A model generated the notes under the pieces. It searched no databases and was not told where the DNA came from. It saw only the letters and a program-made list of their open reading frames with translations. This document shows, piece after piece, positions 16,147 to 24,201 of a DNA stretch of 64,000 nucleotides (its first letter is position 1; each line of letters opens with the position of its first letter). Made by a program: the position numbers and the translations under genes. The stretch is from JAEWWD01 sp964440115 (GTDB lineage Bacteria; Bacillota; Clostridia; Christensenellales; CAG-138), in the NCBI GenBank assembly GCA_964440115.1, contig CAYTPV010000003.1, positions 1 to 64,000 on the forward strand. Direction: 5' to 3'.

Positions 16147-17052
16147 TCATTGGTACAGAAGCTTTTGACGTGTATAAACAAATCCTTTGTGATATCCCAC
16201 GCTCAACAGCGCTGCATGCGGGTGATTCTCAACCGTATATGGCACATTTGCGCCCATCACATGTTTGCCGCCGACCATCACGCCGGAATAATTGAGCAGA
16301 AACTCATCCAGCAGGCACTCTGAAATCAAATTCCAGATATAGCCCGGGGCTTCCACGGAAACGTACGCTATGCCGCTTTGCCTGAGCATACGCAGTATGG
16401 CCGGCGTATCCGGCCTCTCTTCGCCCGCGCAGAGTATTTTGATGATGCCGTCGTCCTCAAACAAATCGCAGGACGCATCACAAACCCGATTTTCGCGGCC
16501 CAAATGCTCCGAAAGATACTGCGCTCCCTTGCGCGACGTGAGTATCACGGGGCGGGGATGCATATCCAATATCGCATGCTGCAAGGGTACGTCTGTTCCG
16601 TCCAGCGTTGCGATCATGCTCAAAGGATTGGACGTGCGCTTATGGAGGTCTTTCCGTGCCTCAATCAGATCGGGGTCCGCAATCTGCGCGGACCATGGCT
16701 GATCAATGCGTGCCCACAGCGTACCGCAGCCGAGTATCACGGCATCGGCATAAGTGCGGCAGACATTCCAGCCCCAGAAATCCGCAGTAGCGCCAGAGGG
16801 ATCGAATGTGTTGGCTTTGGAAATAAGGTGACCCTCAGGGTTATCAGTATACCCCATCTTGCCGTCAAAGGAAAGCACCATGCAGCCATACAGGTATGGC
16901 CGGTCAGACGGGGCTTTGGGGAATACCAGATCGCCCATAATCGCGCGTACTTTTTCCGGCGGTTCAATGCCGCAGTTGGCCCTGATTTGCGTGAGCATAT
17001 CCGGATTGGGGTAGCATACGGGGAAGCGAAGTTCTTCCGCGGCAAACGGCAT
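16147..17052 (-). CDS. RibD C-terminal / dihydrofolate-reductase-fold family reductase
   Basis: The 301-residue protein has a RibD-C fold: YLYGCMVLSFDGKMGYTDN (about 52-70, strand A with the usual S-x-DGK), ADAVILGCGTLWARID (NADPH site, about 103-118), RPVILTSRKGA, and the C-terminal VSVEAPGYIWNLISECLLDEFLL where RibD-type reductases carry E-GG-x-x-N/L. Family members reduce pyrimidine or pterin-like rings with NADPH. It begins one base after the second permease stop and is followed 29 bases later by the flavoprotein, so it belongs to the BMP-transporter operon. No other riboflavin gene is nearby, which argues against a role in flavin biosynthesis. Its substrate is unknown; reduction of a purine-derived heterocycle is an inference from context. 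Confidence 0.78.
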   Translation of the reverse strand: MPFAAEELRFPVCYPNPDMLTQIRANCGIEPPEKVRAIMGDLVFPKAPSDRPYLYGCMVLSFDGKMGYTDNPEGHLISKANTFDPSGATADFWGWNVCRTYADAVILGCGTLWARIDQPWSAQIADPDLIEARKDLHKRTSNPLSMIATLDGTDVPLQHAILDMHPRPVILTSRKGAQYLSEHLGRENRVCDASCDLFEDDGIIKILCAGEERPDTPAILRMLRQSGIAYVSVEAPGYIWNLISECLLDEFLLNYSGVMVGGKHVMGANVPYTVENHPHAALLSVGYHKGFVYTRQKLLYQ

Positions 17053-17053
17053 A

Positions 17054-17968
17054 TCAATGGCCTCCCTTCGTAAAGGGCTTGCCCATCGCCTTGGGGCTTA
17101 CCGTACGACCGACGACGCTTGCAAGCACCAGCATGGTTACGAGGTAAGGCAGCATCTGCACAAGCTGATGCGGCACCTCAATGCCCATCGCCTGCAGACG
17201 AAGCTGTACGGCGTCCGCGCCGCCAAACATGATGGACGCCCCCATGATGCCGATCGGATTCCATTTGCCTACCGTGACAGCGGACCACGCGAGGTACCCG
17301 CGGCCGGAAGTCATGCTTTCCATGAATACAGATAATTGTCCAAGCGAAAGCGCAACGCCGCCCAGACCGCCCAGCAGGCCGGAAATAACCGTCGCGATAT
17401 AGCGAAGCCTGATAACGGGAATGCCTAGGCTATCCGCCGCGTAGGGCTGTTCGCCTACCGCACGCATACAAAGGCCGAAAGAAGTTCTGTTGAATATATA
17501 CCAGATTACCGGGACCAGCAAAAACGCGAAGTAATTGAGGATATTCTGCGAAAAGAACGAACCGATGACGGGAATCTGCGAAAGGCCGGGGATGGCGATG
17601 CTGCTGAATGCAGGAACCGAAGTTGGCTTCGTTGCATACACGACATTGAGCAGGTAGCTCGTCAAGCCGAGATACAGAATATTAATTCCGGTGCCCGCGA
17701 CTACCTGATCCACTTTCACGGTAATGCTCAGATACCCGAGAGTCATGGCTGCAACCAGGCCGCCGCCCATGCCCATGAGCGCGCCGATCCAGGGGCTGCC
17801 CGTCAGATAAGAGCCGTACACGCCAAAGAAAGCGCCCATGATCATGATGCCTTCCATGGCGAAGTTGATGATACCGGCGCGCGCCGTGAACATTGCCCCC
17901 AGGCTGGCAAGCATGATGGGGCAGGACATACGCAGCGTCGCTTCCAGAAAGCCTGTAATGATATCCAT
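17054..17968 (-). CDS. ABC transporter permease, BMP/nucleoside type (second subunit)
   Basis: The 304-residue inner-membrane protein has about eight or nine spans and the branched-chain/nucleoside permease signature (IINFAMEGIMIMGAFFGVYGS near residue 34; GLCMRAVGEQPYAADSLGIPV near 165, the loop that contacts the ATPase). This matches the NupQ/YufQ partner of guanosine/purine nucleoside importers. It follows the first permease after three bases and precedes the RibD-C gene by one base. It forms a heterodimeric channel with the product of 17972-19099. Confidence 0.88.
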   Translation of the reverse strand: MDIITGFLEATLRMSCPIMLASLGAMFTARAGIINFAMEGIMIMGAFFGVYGSYLTGSPWIGALMGMGGGLVAAMTLGYLSITVKVDQVVAGTGINILYLGLTSYLLNVVYATKPTSVPAFSSIAIPGLSQIPVIGSFFSQNILNYFAFLLVPVIWYIFNRTSFGLCMRAVGEQPYAADSLGIPVIRLRYIATVISGLLGGLGGVALSLGQLSVFMESMTSGRGYLAWSAVTVGKWNPIGIMGASIMFGGADAVQLRLQAMGIEVPHQLVQMLPYLVTMLVLASVVGRTVSPKAMGKPFTKGGH

Positions 17969-17971
17969 TCC

Positions 17972-19099
17972 TTATGCCTCCTTTGCCGCAACGGGCGCTG
18001 CCTTGTTTTCGCGTTTGCCGTGTATCAAACGTATGGTGAAATTGCGGAATATCGATTCCATGAGTATGAGTACGATGACAAGACCCTGTATGACGTTTAC
18101 CAGCGCGACAGGCACCTGCACCACGCGCTGCATGGTATTCGCACCCACGCGCATGACCGCAAAGAAGAATGCCGCTATCGTAACGCCGGCAGGATGAAGC
18201 CTGCCTAGGAGAGCAACCGCCATGGCGTCAAAGCCATAGCTCGAGCTAAAGCCGTTCATCAGCCGGTGATGCAGGCCCATGATTTCAATGCCGCCCGCCA
18301 GCCCTGAAAATACGCCGGAGAGGAACATTGCGAGTACCATATTCCGGTTGACATTGATTCCGTTTGTCCGTGCGGCGAGAGAGTTATAGCCCACTGCCCG
18401 CATCTGATACCCAAGAGGGGACTTCCAGAGAAGAAAATATACGATAAATACTGCCGCGGCGGCGATGAGAACGCCGGTATGCATGCGCGTACCCTTGATA
18501 AGGTACGAAAGCCATGCACCTTTTACAAGCAGAGGAGATTGCGGGTAAAATCCGGGCGGTTCGCGCATAGGCCCGTCCACAAGGTAAGCGACGAAGAACA
18601 GCGCGATATAGTTGAGCATGATGGTATTGATAACCTCGGACACGCCGAGCTTTGCCTTCAGATACCCGGCGATACCTGCCCACGCGCCGCCCGCGATCAT
18701 TGCCGCAAGCATAGCGACCGGGATAAGCAGATAGCGTGGCATACCGCCGAAATATACGCCGACGATCGTCGCCATGAGGCCGCCCATAATAATCTGGCCT
18801 TCCGCGCCGATGGAGGTAAGTCCGGTGCGGTAACAGATGGTCAGGCCAAGACCCGCAAGCAATAAAGGCACTGCTTTGATGAAGGTTTCCGATATGCTGT
18901 TGATGGTGCCGAACGCGCCCTTGAACATGCTTTCAAACGCAATGGCGGGGCTTTTGCCCGATAATACGATGATTACCGCTGTCACCGCGAACGCTATCAG
19001 CAGCGCGATGATGGAGCCTATGGATTTTTCCAGCAGCGATACGGCTTTGCTGGGCTTGCGTGAAATTTCAAGCTCGCTGCTTCCTACTTTGATTGTCAT
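17972..19099 (-). CDS. ABC transporter permease, BMP/nucleoside type (first subunit)
   Basis: The 375-residue membrane protein is longer than its partner because of an N-terminal cytoplasmic stretch (residues 1-30). Signatures include SIGAEGQIIMGGLMATIVG (about 93-111), LGVSEVINTIMLNYIALFF (about 150) and GYQMRAVGYNSLAARTNGI, the ATPase-coupling loop (about 230). It corresponds to NupP/YufP. Its ATG overlaps the stop of the upstream ATPase gene by four bases (ATGA), indicating coupled translation. Confidence 0.88.
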   Translation of the reverse strand: MTIKVGSSELEISRKPSKAVSLLEKSIGSIIALLIAFAVTAVIIVLSGKSPAIAFESMFKGAFGTINSISETFIKAVPLLLAGLGLTICYRTGLTSIGAEGQIIMGGLMATIVGVYFGGMPRYLLIPVAMLAAMIAGGAWAGIAGYLKAKLGVSEVINTIMLNYIALFFVAYLVDGPMREPPGFYPQSPLLVKGAWLSYLIKGTRMHTGVLIAAAAVFIVYFLLWKSPLGYQMRAVGYNSLAARTNGINVNRNMVLAMFLSGVFSGLAGGIEIMGLHHRLMNGFSSSYGFDAMAVALLGRLHPAGVTIAAFFFAVMRVGANTMQRVVQVPVALVNVIQGLVIVLILMESIFRNFTIRLIHGKRENKAAPVAAKEA

Positions 19100-20628
19100 G
19101 CGCCCTCACCCGCCCTTTCCTGCTGTTTTGTACCGCCCATCATGAGGCCGATCTGTGCGAAATCGATTTGGCCGGGAATAAACTCGCCCATGATCTGGCC
19201 TTCGTTGAGCACAAGCACGCGATCACATACGGAGAGTATTTCATCCAGATCCGCCGATATGAACAATACGCCCGCACCCTGCTCTTTTGCTTCGAGCAGT
19301 TTCTTATGGACAAACTGGCTAGCGCCAACATCCAACCCGCGCGTGGGCTGCATGGCGAGTATGAGTTTTGGTCCTCTTGTGAATTCACGCGCAATAACGA
19401 CTTTTTGCTGATTGCCGCCAGAGAAGGATCGCGCCATAGCCTCCGGTGCACGCGGACGGACATCGTATTCTTCCACAAGCCGTTCTCCCGCCTCGCGCAC
19501 GGCTTTTGAGCTGAATATGCCTTTGCGCGTATAGGGTTCCTTGTCGTAACAGCTTAAAATCAGGTTCTCGCTGACGGAAAAGTCCAGCACGAGTCCCTGT
19601 GTCATTCTATCTTCCGGAATATGGGCAAACCCCTGCTCGATACGCCTGCGGGTAGGGAGGGTCGTGATATCCGTACCGCTGCAGAGAACTTTACCTGATT
19701 CAACGGCCCGAAGTCCCATCACAAGTTCGGAAAGCTCCAGCTGCCCGTTGCCGTCCACGCCCGCGACGCCCAGTATTTCACCTTTTTTAATAGCGAAGCT
19801 GACATGTTTCAATGCGCTTGCGCGCTGATTGCCTTTTGCGCAAATATCGGAAAGTTCCAGAATATTGTCGCTGGCCGTAACCGGCGTTTTATCGTACTCA
19901 AAGGAGACTTTTCTCCCCACCATCATGGCGGCAAGGTCTTCCTTCTCCACATCGCAGGTCTGCACCGTGTTTACAAAGCGACCGTTGCGCAGCACGGTTA
20001 CGCGGGCACAGATGCGTTTAACTTCCCACAGTTTGTGCGAAATGAGTATGATGGATTTTCCCTGCTGCGTAAATTGATGCAGGATAACAAACAGTTCTTC
20101 TACCTCCTGCGGGGTCAAAACGGCTGTGGGTTCATCGAGTATCAATATATTTGCGCCGCGGTAAAGCGCTTTCACCAATTCAACGCGCTGCTGCGCGCCG
20201 ACGGAAAGATCCGCGACCTTTGTATCCAGTTCCAGCTGAAAATGATATGTATCGCATAATTCCTGAATTTTTTTGCGTTCCGCAGCCAATTTCATGGGGC
20301 TGAGTTTGCATTCCTGCCCCAATACGATATTCTGCAGCACTGTCATGGGAGGTACCAGCATGAAGTGCTGATGTACCATGCCAATGCCCCGTTCTATGGC
20401 GTCTTTGGGTGAAGACGGGCAATATGCCGCACCGGACACCAGCATTTCTCCCTCGTCCGGTTCATGGATGCCATAGAGTATGTTCATCAGTGTTGTTTTC
20501 CCCGCGCCGTTTTCACCAAGCAGCGCGTGAATTTCTCCGCTGTTCAGATCGAAATCCACATGATCGTTTGCCAGTAAATTCCCAAATCGTTTGACGATGC
20601 CCCGCATCTGCAGTATTTTCTCGCCCAT
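19096..20628 (-). CDS. ABC transporter ATP-binding protein, sugar/nucleoside type with two ABC domains
   Basis: The 510-residue cytoplasmic protein has two tandem ABC modules. Module 1: Walker A GENGAGKTTLMNILYG (about 36), signature SVGAQQRVELVKALY (about 141) and Walker B LILDEPTAVLTPQE. Module 2: a degenerate Walker A (GVDGNGQLELSELVMG), signature FSGGNQQKVVIAREF (about 400) and LAMQPTRGLDVGAS. This asymmetry is normal in the RbsA/MglA/NupO group that drives ribose, galactose and nucleoside importers. It is the third gene of the operon after the amidohydrolase and binding-protein genes, and is separated from the latter by a strong hairpin. Confidence 0.9.
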   Translation of the reverse strand: MGEKILQMRGIVKRFGNLLANDHVDFDLNSGEIHALLGENGAGKTTLMNILYGIHEPDEGEMLVSGAAYCPSSPKDAIERGIGMVHQHFMLVPPMTVLQNIVLGQECKLSPMKLAAERKKIQELCDTYHFQLELDTKVADLSVGAQQRVELVKALYRGANILILDEPTAVLTPQEVEELFVILHQFTQQGKSIILISHKLWEVKRICARVTVLRNGRFVNTVQTCDVEKEDLAAMMVGRKVSFEYDKTPVTASDNILELSDICAKGNQRASALKHVSFAIKKGEILGVAGVDGNGQLELSELVMGLRAVESGKVLCSGTDITTLPTRRRIEQGFAHIPEDRMTQGLVLDFSVSENLILSCYDKEPYTRKGIFSSKAVREAGERLVEEYDVRPRAPEAMARSFSGGNQQKVVIAREFTRGPKLILAMQPTRGLDVGASQFVHKKLLEAKEQGAGVLFISADLDEILSVCDRVLVLNEGQIMGEFIPGQIDFAQIGLMMGGTKQQERAGEGA

Positions 20629-20647
20629 AACGCACCTTCCTTTGCAA

Positions 20648-20679
20648 CCGGCGGAGAAGAGTTTCCTCTTCTCCGCCGG
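20648..20679 (-). promoter_or_regulatory. Intercistronic stem-loop after the binding-protein gene
   Basis: Perfect 14-base-pair stem CCGGCGGAGAAGAG / CTCTTCTCCGCCGG with a four-base loop, directly behind the binding-protein gene and before the ATPase gene. There is no T run on the minus strand, so it probably protects the upstream mRNA or attenuates transcription, giving more binding protein than transporter. Confidence 0.75.
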
Positions 20680-20696
20680 AGGATGTAACGGCCGGT

Positions 20697-21791
20697 TTAT
20701 TTTTCGAACGTGGACTTAGGCAGTATGCCCTGTTCCTTGAGAGAACCGTCAAGTATGCCCGCGACGACTGCGTCGATCTTGGCTTTGCCGCCTTCGGGCA
20801 GCGCTGCGTCATGTCCGTGGAAATCGCTCAGGTAAATCGCGCCTTCCTTCATGCCGAAGAGATTGAGGGAAGCCTTCATGGTGCCGTCCATGCCCGCCTG
20901 TACCATTGCCTTGATGAGCAGCTGGTTGCTCTGAATAGCGGAGACCATGATGGTATCCGGCGCAACTTTGTTCTGATCGCTGATATAGCCGATGTGCAAG
21001 ATGCCCTTTTCCTTGGCAGCTTCGATAACGCCCAGACCGCAGCTGTTGGCGTTCGCGGAGAGCACATCTGCACCCTGCTCGATATACGTCATAGCCATTT
21101 CCTTGCCCTTGGCAACGTCCGTCATGGACTCGGTGAAGCCGGTCAGAACCTTGATGTTGGGGTTGATGTACTTTGCGCCAGCCGCAAAGGAGTCTACTGC
21201 GTCTACGATATGCGGCAGCGTCGTACCGCCGATCATGCCGACCACACCGGTCTTGGAATACAGAGCAGCGCATACGCCTGCGAGGAAGCCGGTCTGCGGC
21301 GTGTTAAAACGATAAGCCGCAACATTGGGCTCCTGGAAGCTGTTGCCGTTCATGACTGCAAACTTCACGTCAGGGAAGTCAGGACCAACCACCAGTGCCG
21401 CATCCGAGAATTCGTTGCCGACGGCGATAATGAGGTTGTATCCCTGAGAGGCATAATCGCGCAGAACGCTCTCAAAATCGGGCTGCAGAACGCTTTCGCT
21501 GTACGCGATCTGTGCGCCCAGATCTGTTTCCGCAAGCTTCAGGCCTTCGTATGCGGATTGGTTCCAGCCGGCGTCATTGATAACGCCCGTGAGCAGCATG
21601 GCTACTTTGTAAGATCCTGCTGCAGGGGCTTGGGTAGCTTCCGGAGCGGCAGGGGCCTCAGGAGCAGCTGTCGCTTCCGCAGCGGGGGCGGGGGTTGCCT
21701 CGGCAACGGGCGCGGCCGGTGTACAGCCTGCGAACGCGACGCACAGAAGCACCAGCGTCAGCAGTACGCAAACGAGTCGATTGGTCTTCAT
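20697..21791 (-). CDS. BMP-family basic membrane lipoprotein, purine nucleoside-type substrate-binding protein
   Basis: The 364-residue surface lipoprotein has signal peptide MKTNRLVCVLLTLVLLCVAF with lipobox FAGC (cysteine near residue 23), an Ala/Pro/Glu-rich linker of about 35 residues and a periplasmic-binding fold of the PnrA/BmpA group. Recognisable segments are VAMLLTGVINDAGWNQSAYEG (about 64), VGNEFSDAALVVGPDFPDVKF, AYRFNTPQTGFLAGVCAAL and VVGMIGGTTLPHIVDAVDSFAAG. PnrA-like proteins bind purine nucleosides. The start at 21791 follows AAGGAGGG by seven bases and places the signal peptide correctly; the frame is open further upstream but only as shadow of the neighbouring gene. It lies 13 bases after the amidohydrolase gene. 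Confidence 0.9.
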   Translation of the reverse strand: MKTNRLVCVLLTLVLLCVAFAGCTPAAPVAEATPAPAAEATAAPEAPAAPEATQAPAAGSYKVAMLLTGVINDAGWNQSAYEGLKLAETDLGAQIAYSESVLQPDFESVLRDYASQGYNLIIAVGNEFSDAALVVGPDFPDVKFAVMNGNSFQEPNVAAYRFNTPQTGFLAGVCAALYSKTGVVGMIGGTTLPHIVDAVDSFAAGAKYINPNIKVLTGFTESMTDVAKGKEMAMTYIEQGADVLSANANSCGLGVIEAAKEKGILHIGYISDQNKVAPDTIMVSAIQSNQLLIKAMVQAGMDGTMKASLNLFGMKEGAIYLSDFHGHDAALPEGGKAKIDAVVAGILDGSLKEQGILPKSTFEK

Positions 21792-21804
21792 GATAGTACC
21801 CTCC

Positions 21805-23190
21805 TTAGTTGGAATGTATTGATCTGACGTTGCCGTCAAAACCAGCAATGGAACACAATTCACAAGCAAGCGCCTGCTCGTTCTTGAGCAGCTTTTCCTC
21901 ATCCAGTTTGGTAAACATGCCGTCGTCAAGCAGTATTTCCCCGCCGACAGCGACCGTAACGATGCCTCGCGTATCCGAAGAATACACCAGCGTTGCGACA
22001 GGATCGTGCATGGGGCAGCAGCCCGGCGATTTTGTCGGATCAAACAGAAAGAAATCCGCGCTTTTGCCTGCCTCAATGGAACCCAGTTCGTCAGCAAGCC
22101 CAATGCATTTTGCCGCGCCTATCGTTGCCATTTCCAGCGCCTGCTGCGCTGTCATCGCGAGCGGGTCTGCGCTGTATGCCTTGTGTATGATAGCGGCAAC
22201 CTTCATGGTTTCGAGCATATTATTGGAGTTGTTGCTGGCAGCGCCGTCCGTACCAAGGCCCACCGGCACACCGGCATTTAAGAATTCCGGCACAGGCGCT
22301 ACACCGGAAGCTAGATACAGATTGGATACGGGGTTGTGGGAGACATTTACGCCGTTTTGCGCAAACCGATCGATGGCCTCCGCATTGCATTTCACACTGT
22401 GTACCGCAAGAAATCCGGGCCGCAGCAGGCCCGCCTCATCATAGTAATCGATGGCTTTCCTGCCATAGCGTGCGAGGCACACCTCGTCGTCCGTATTGGT
22501 TTCAAACACATGCATCATAACAGGGATGCTGTTTGCGGCAGAGAAGTCGGTGGTTTCTTTCAATCCTTCCATGCTGACCGCCCATGCGGCGGCTGGCGCA
22601 AGCCATACTTTTACGCGATCGCTTTCATACCTGCGTTTAAGATCCAGCACTTCTGAAAACACGTTGTCCAAATGATCTATAAGTTCGCGCGGAAACCGCG
22701 CGTCGGCCGCATAATTGCGGAATCCTCTTCCGTATATCAGGCGCATGCCGGTGCTGCGTACGGTTTCAATTTCAGCGTCAGATAAGCCGGATACGGGATG
22801 CACCTGCATGTAATCCGTCAATGTCGTGACGCCGCAGCGCAAAGACTCAAGCGCATTCCCATATGCGGCCGCACAGATATGCCGCTCACGGATTTGTACG
22901 CCCGCGGGGCCGATGATTTTCGGCCACCAATCCTCCAGCACCATGTCCCCGCCCAAACCCTTGAGCAGATGCTGAAAAATGTGCGTATGTGTATTGATGA
23001 GTCCCGGAAACAGCACCGCGCCTCTTGCGTCCTTAACGCTGATGCCGCGTTCGTGCGCCATACCGCGTATCACTTCGCTACGGTCGACGCATACGATCTT
23101 ACCCTGTTCATAAAGAATGCCCGCATCGGGAAGTATGCGCCTAAGGCCATCCATCGTCACTACTAGAGCGTTGCAAACCGCTCCCTGCAT
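21805..23190 (-). CDS. Amidohydrolase (TrzN/SsnA/8-oxoguanine-deaminase-like), first of two
   Basis: A 461-residue metal-dependent hydrolase of the cytosine-deaminase-like branch, which deaminates or dechlorinates heterocycles. A TIM barrel is flanked by the small beta domain. Metal and catalytic residues are visible as GLINTHTHIFQHLLKGLGGD (H-x-H, about residue 64), VMMHVFETN (strand 5 His), LAVHSVKC (strand 6 His) and GLGTDGAASNNSNNMLE (strand 8 Asp, about 305). The segment SHNPVSNLYLASGVAPV is typical of the group. It is cotranscribed with the GntR gene (24 bases upstream) and the BMP transporter (13 bases downstream), so its substrate is probably imported by that transporter. Candidates are a purine base deaminase (guanine-like or 8-oxoguanine) or a later imidazole step. 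Confidence 0.82.
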   Translation of the reverse strand: MQGAVCNALVVTMDGLRRILPDAGILYEQGKIVCVDRSEVIRGMAHERGISVKDARGAVLFPGLINTHTHIFQHLLKGLGGDMVLEDWWPKIIGPAGVQIRERHICAAAYGNALESLRCGVTTLTDYMQVHPVSGLSDAEIETVRSTGMRLIYGRGFRNYAADARFPRELIDHLDNVFSEVLDLKRRYESDRVKVWLAPAAAWAVSMEGLKETTDFSAANSIPVMMHVFETNTDDEVCLARYGRKAIDYYDEAGLLRPGFLAVHSVKCNAEAIDRFAQNGVNVSHNPVSNLYLASGVAPVPEFLNAGVPVGLGTDGAASNNSNNMLETMKVAAIIHKAYSADPLAMTAQQALEMATIGAAKCIGLADELGSIEAGKSADFFLFDPTKSPGCCPMHDPVATLVYSSDTRGIVTVAVGGEILLDDGMFTKLDEEKLLKNEQALACELCSIAGFDGNVRSIHSN

Positions 23191-23214
23191 ATATCCTCCG
23201 TCGTCAAACCGCCA

Positions 23215-23949
23215 TCAGCGGCTGAGCATGCTGATTTGTACGTAATCGTGATTAAATTTGTTATAGCTGTACGCCATGGGAATATCTTCAATGGAATAGT
23301 AAAGCTCGCCCATTATGATAATGGGGCTGCCGACCGGCACACCGATTTGTTTTTCTTCCACTTCTGTTGTGAGATAGGGTAAGAAGCGCATATGGCCGTA
23401 TGCCATTTCCTTGCCGAAATACAGCCAGAAAATATCGAACAGGCTCAACGGCGTTTCAAAATTATCCGGTACCTTCCGAAACAGCTTTGCCGGCAGCCAG
23501 TTATCGCAATGCACGGCAGGCTTGCCGTCTGCAAATATCGTGCGTTCGTAAAACAGCACTTCTTCGCCTTTTTGCAGCCTCAGATCGTTTCGTATCTGAT
23601 CGTCCGGCGTTACAAGCTCCATTTTCGCGACAGTATCCGTCACGTGATATCCCTGAGCTTCCAACAGCGCACGAAAACCCGGAAACTGGTCCAGCCGTTT
23701 GGAGGCCCCCAAAGCGCTCAAGTGGAAATAATTCCCCGACCCGTGTTTCTTGGTAACTATACCGTCCTCACGCAACAGCAGCAGCGCTTCGCGTACCACA
23801 GCCAGGCTCACACCCATACTTGAAGCAAGCTTACTTTCTGCCGGAAGCCGATTATTGGGATACTGCTCCGTTTTAATCAAATGAATGATTTCATCTTTTA
23901 CCTGATCGCTTAGCGCACGATTGTCATTGTGGAGCTTTGTATGCAGCAT
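23215..23949 (-). CDS. GntR-family transcriptional regulator (HutC subgroup, UTRA ligand domain)
   Basis: The 244-residue protein has an N-terminal winged helix (about 8-75; QVKDEIIHLIKTEQYPNN, LPAESKLASSMGVSLAVVREAL, GIVTKKHGSGNYF) and a UTRA effector-binding domain (about 90-240; LQKGEEVLFYERTIFADGKPAVHCDNWLP, PIIIMGELYYSIEDIPMAYS). HutC-type regulators sense the substrate or product of the pathway they control; HutC itself responds to urocanate, an imidazole. It heads block 1, 24 bases before the amidohydrolase gene. A candidate promoter and an operator-like inverted repeat precede it, so autoregulation is likely. Confidence 0.88.
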   Translation of the reverse strand: MLHTKLHNDNRALSDQVKDEIIHLIKTEQYPNNRLPAESKLASSMGVSLAVVREALLLLREDGIVTKKHGSGNYFHLSALGASKRLDQFPGFRALLEAQGYHVTDTVAKMELVTPDDQIRNDLRLQKGEEVLFYERTIFADGKPAVHCDNWLPAKLFRKVPDNFETPLSLFDIFWLYFGKEMAYGHMRFLPYLTTEVEEKQIGVPVGSPIIIMGELYYSIEDIPMAYSYNKFNHDYVQISMLSR

Positions 23950-24014
23950 GTTTTTTCTCCCGAATAACTTTAGGGGATGATTTGCTAAATTCGATAAAAT
24001 TCACTAACTCTTTA

Positions 24015-24037
24015 ACTCATTGAATGACTTTATGAGT
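24015..24037. promoter_or_regulatory. Candidate GntR operator
   Basis: Inverted repeat ACTCAT (24015-24020) and ATGAGT (24032-24037), 11 bases apart, lying between the -10 box and the GntR start codon, where a bound repressor would block transcription. Confidence 0.45.
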
Positions 24038-24039
24038 GT

Positions 24040-24068
24040 ATTATACTTTAATCCTTCGATGATGGCAA
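24040..24068 (-). promoter_or_regulatory. Promoter of the GntR-transporter operon
   Basis: On the minus strand TTGCCA (24068-24063) and TATAAT (24045-24040) with a 17-base spacer, about 90 bases upstream of the GntR start codon. Confidence 0.75.
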
Positions 24069-24117
24069 TAAGGGCGGTATATAGTTTTTTGTTTGAGTCG
24101 CAGGCATGGAATACAAC

Positions 24118-24146
24118 AAAAAAACTGCCCGCAGGAATGCGGACAG
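24118..24146 (-). terminator. Intrinsic terminator of block 2
   Basis: On the minus strand CTGTCCGCA-TTCC-TGCGGGCAG followed by seven T. It lies 55 bases after the stop codon of the second amidohydrolase gene and separates block 2 from the GntR promoter. Confidence 0.88.
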
Positions 24147-24201
24147 CCCTTTGTATTTATATTTTGCGGTGATTGACGTATGAGATGCAATTCAAAAAGC
24201 A

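Noticed and set aside
16147..17052. Riboflavin biosynthesis RibD
   Set aside because: Only the reductase-type domain is present, without the deaminase domain or any rib genes; it is in a transporter operon.
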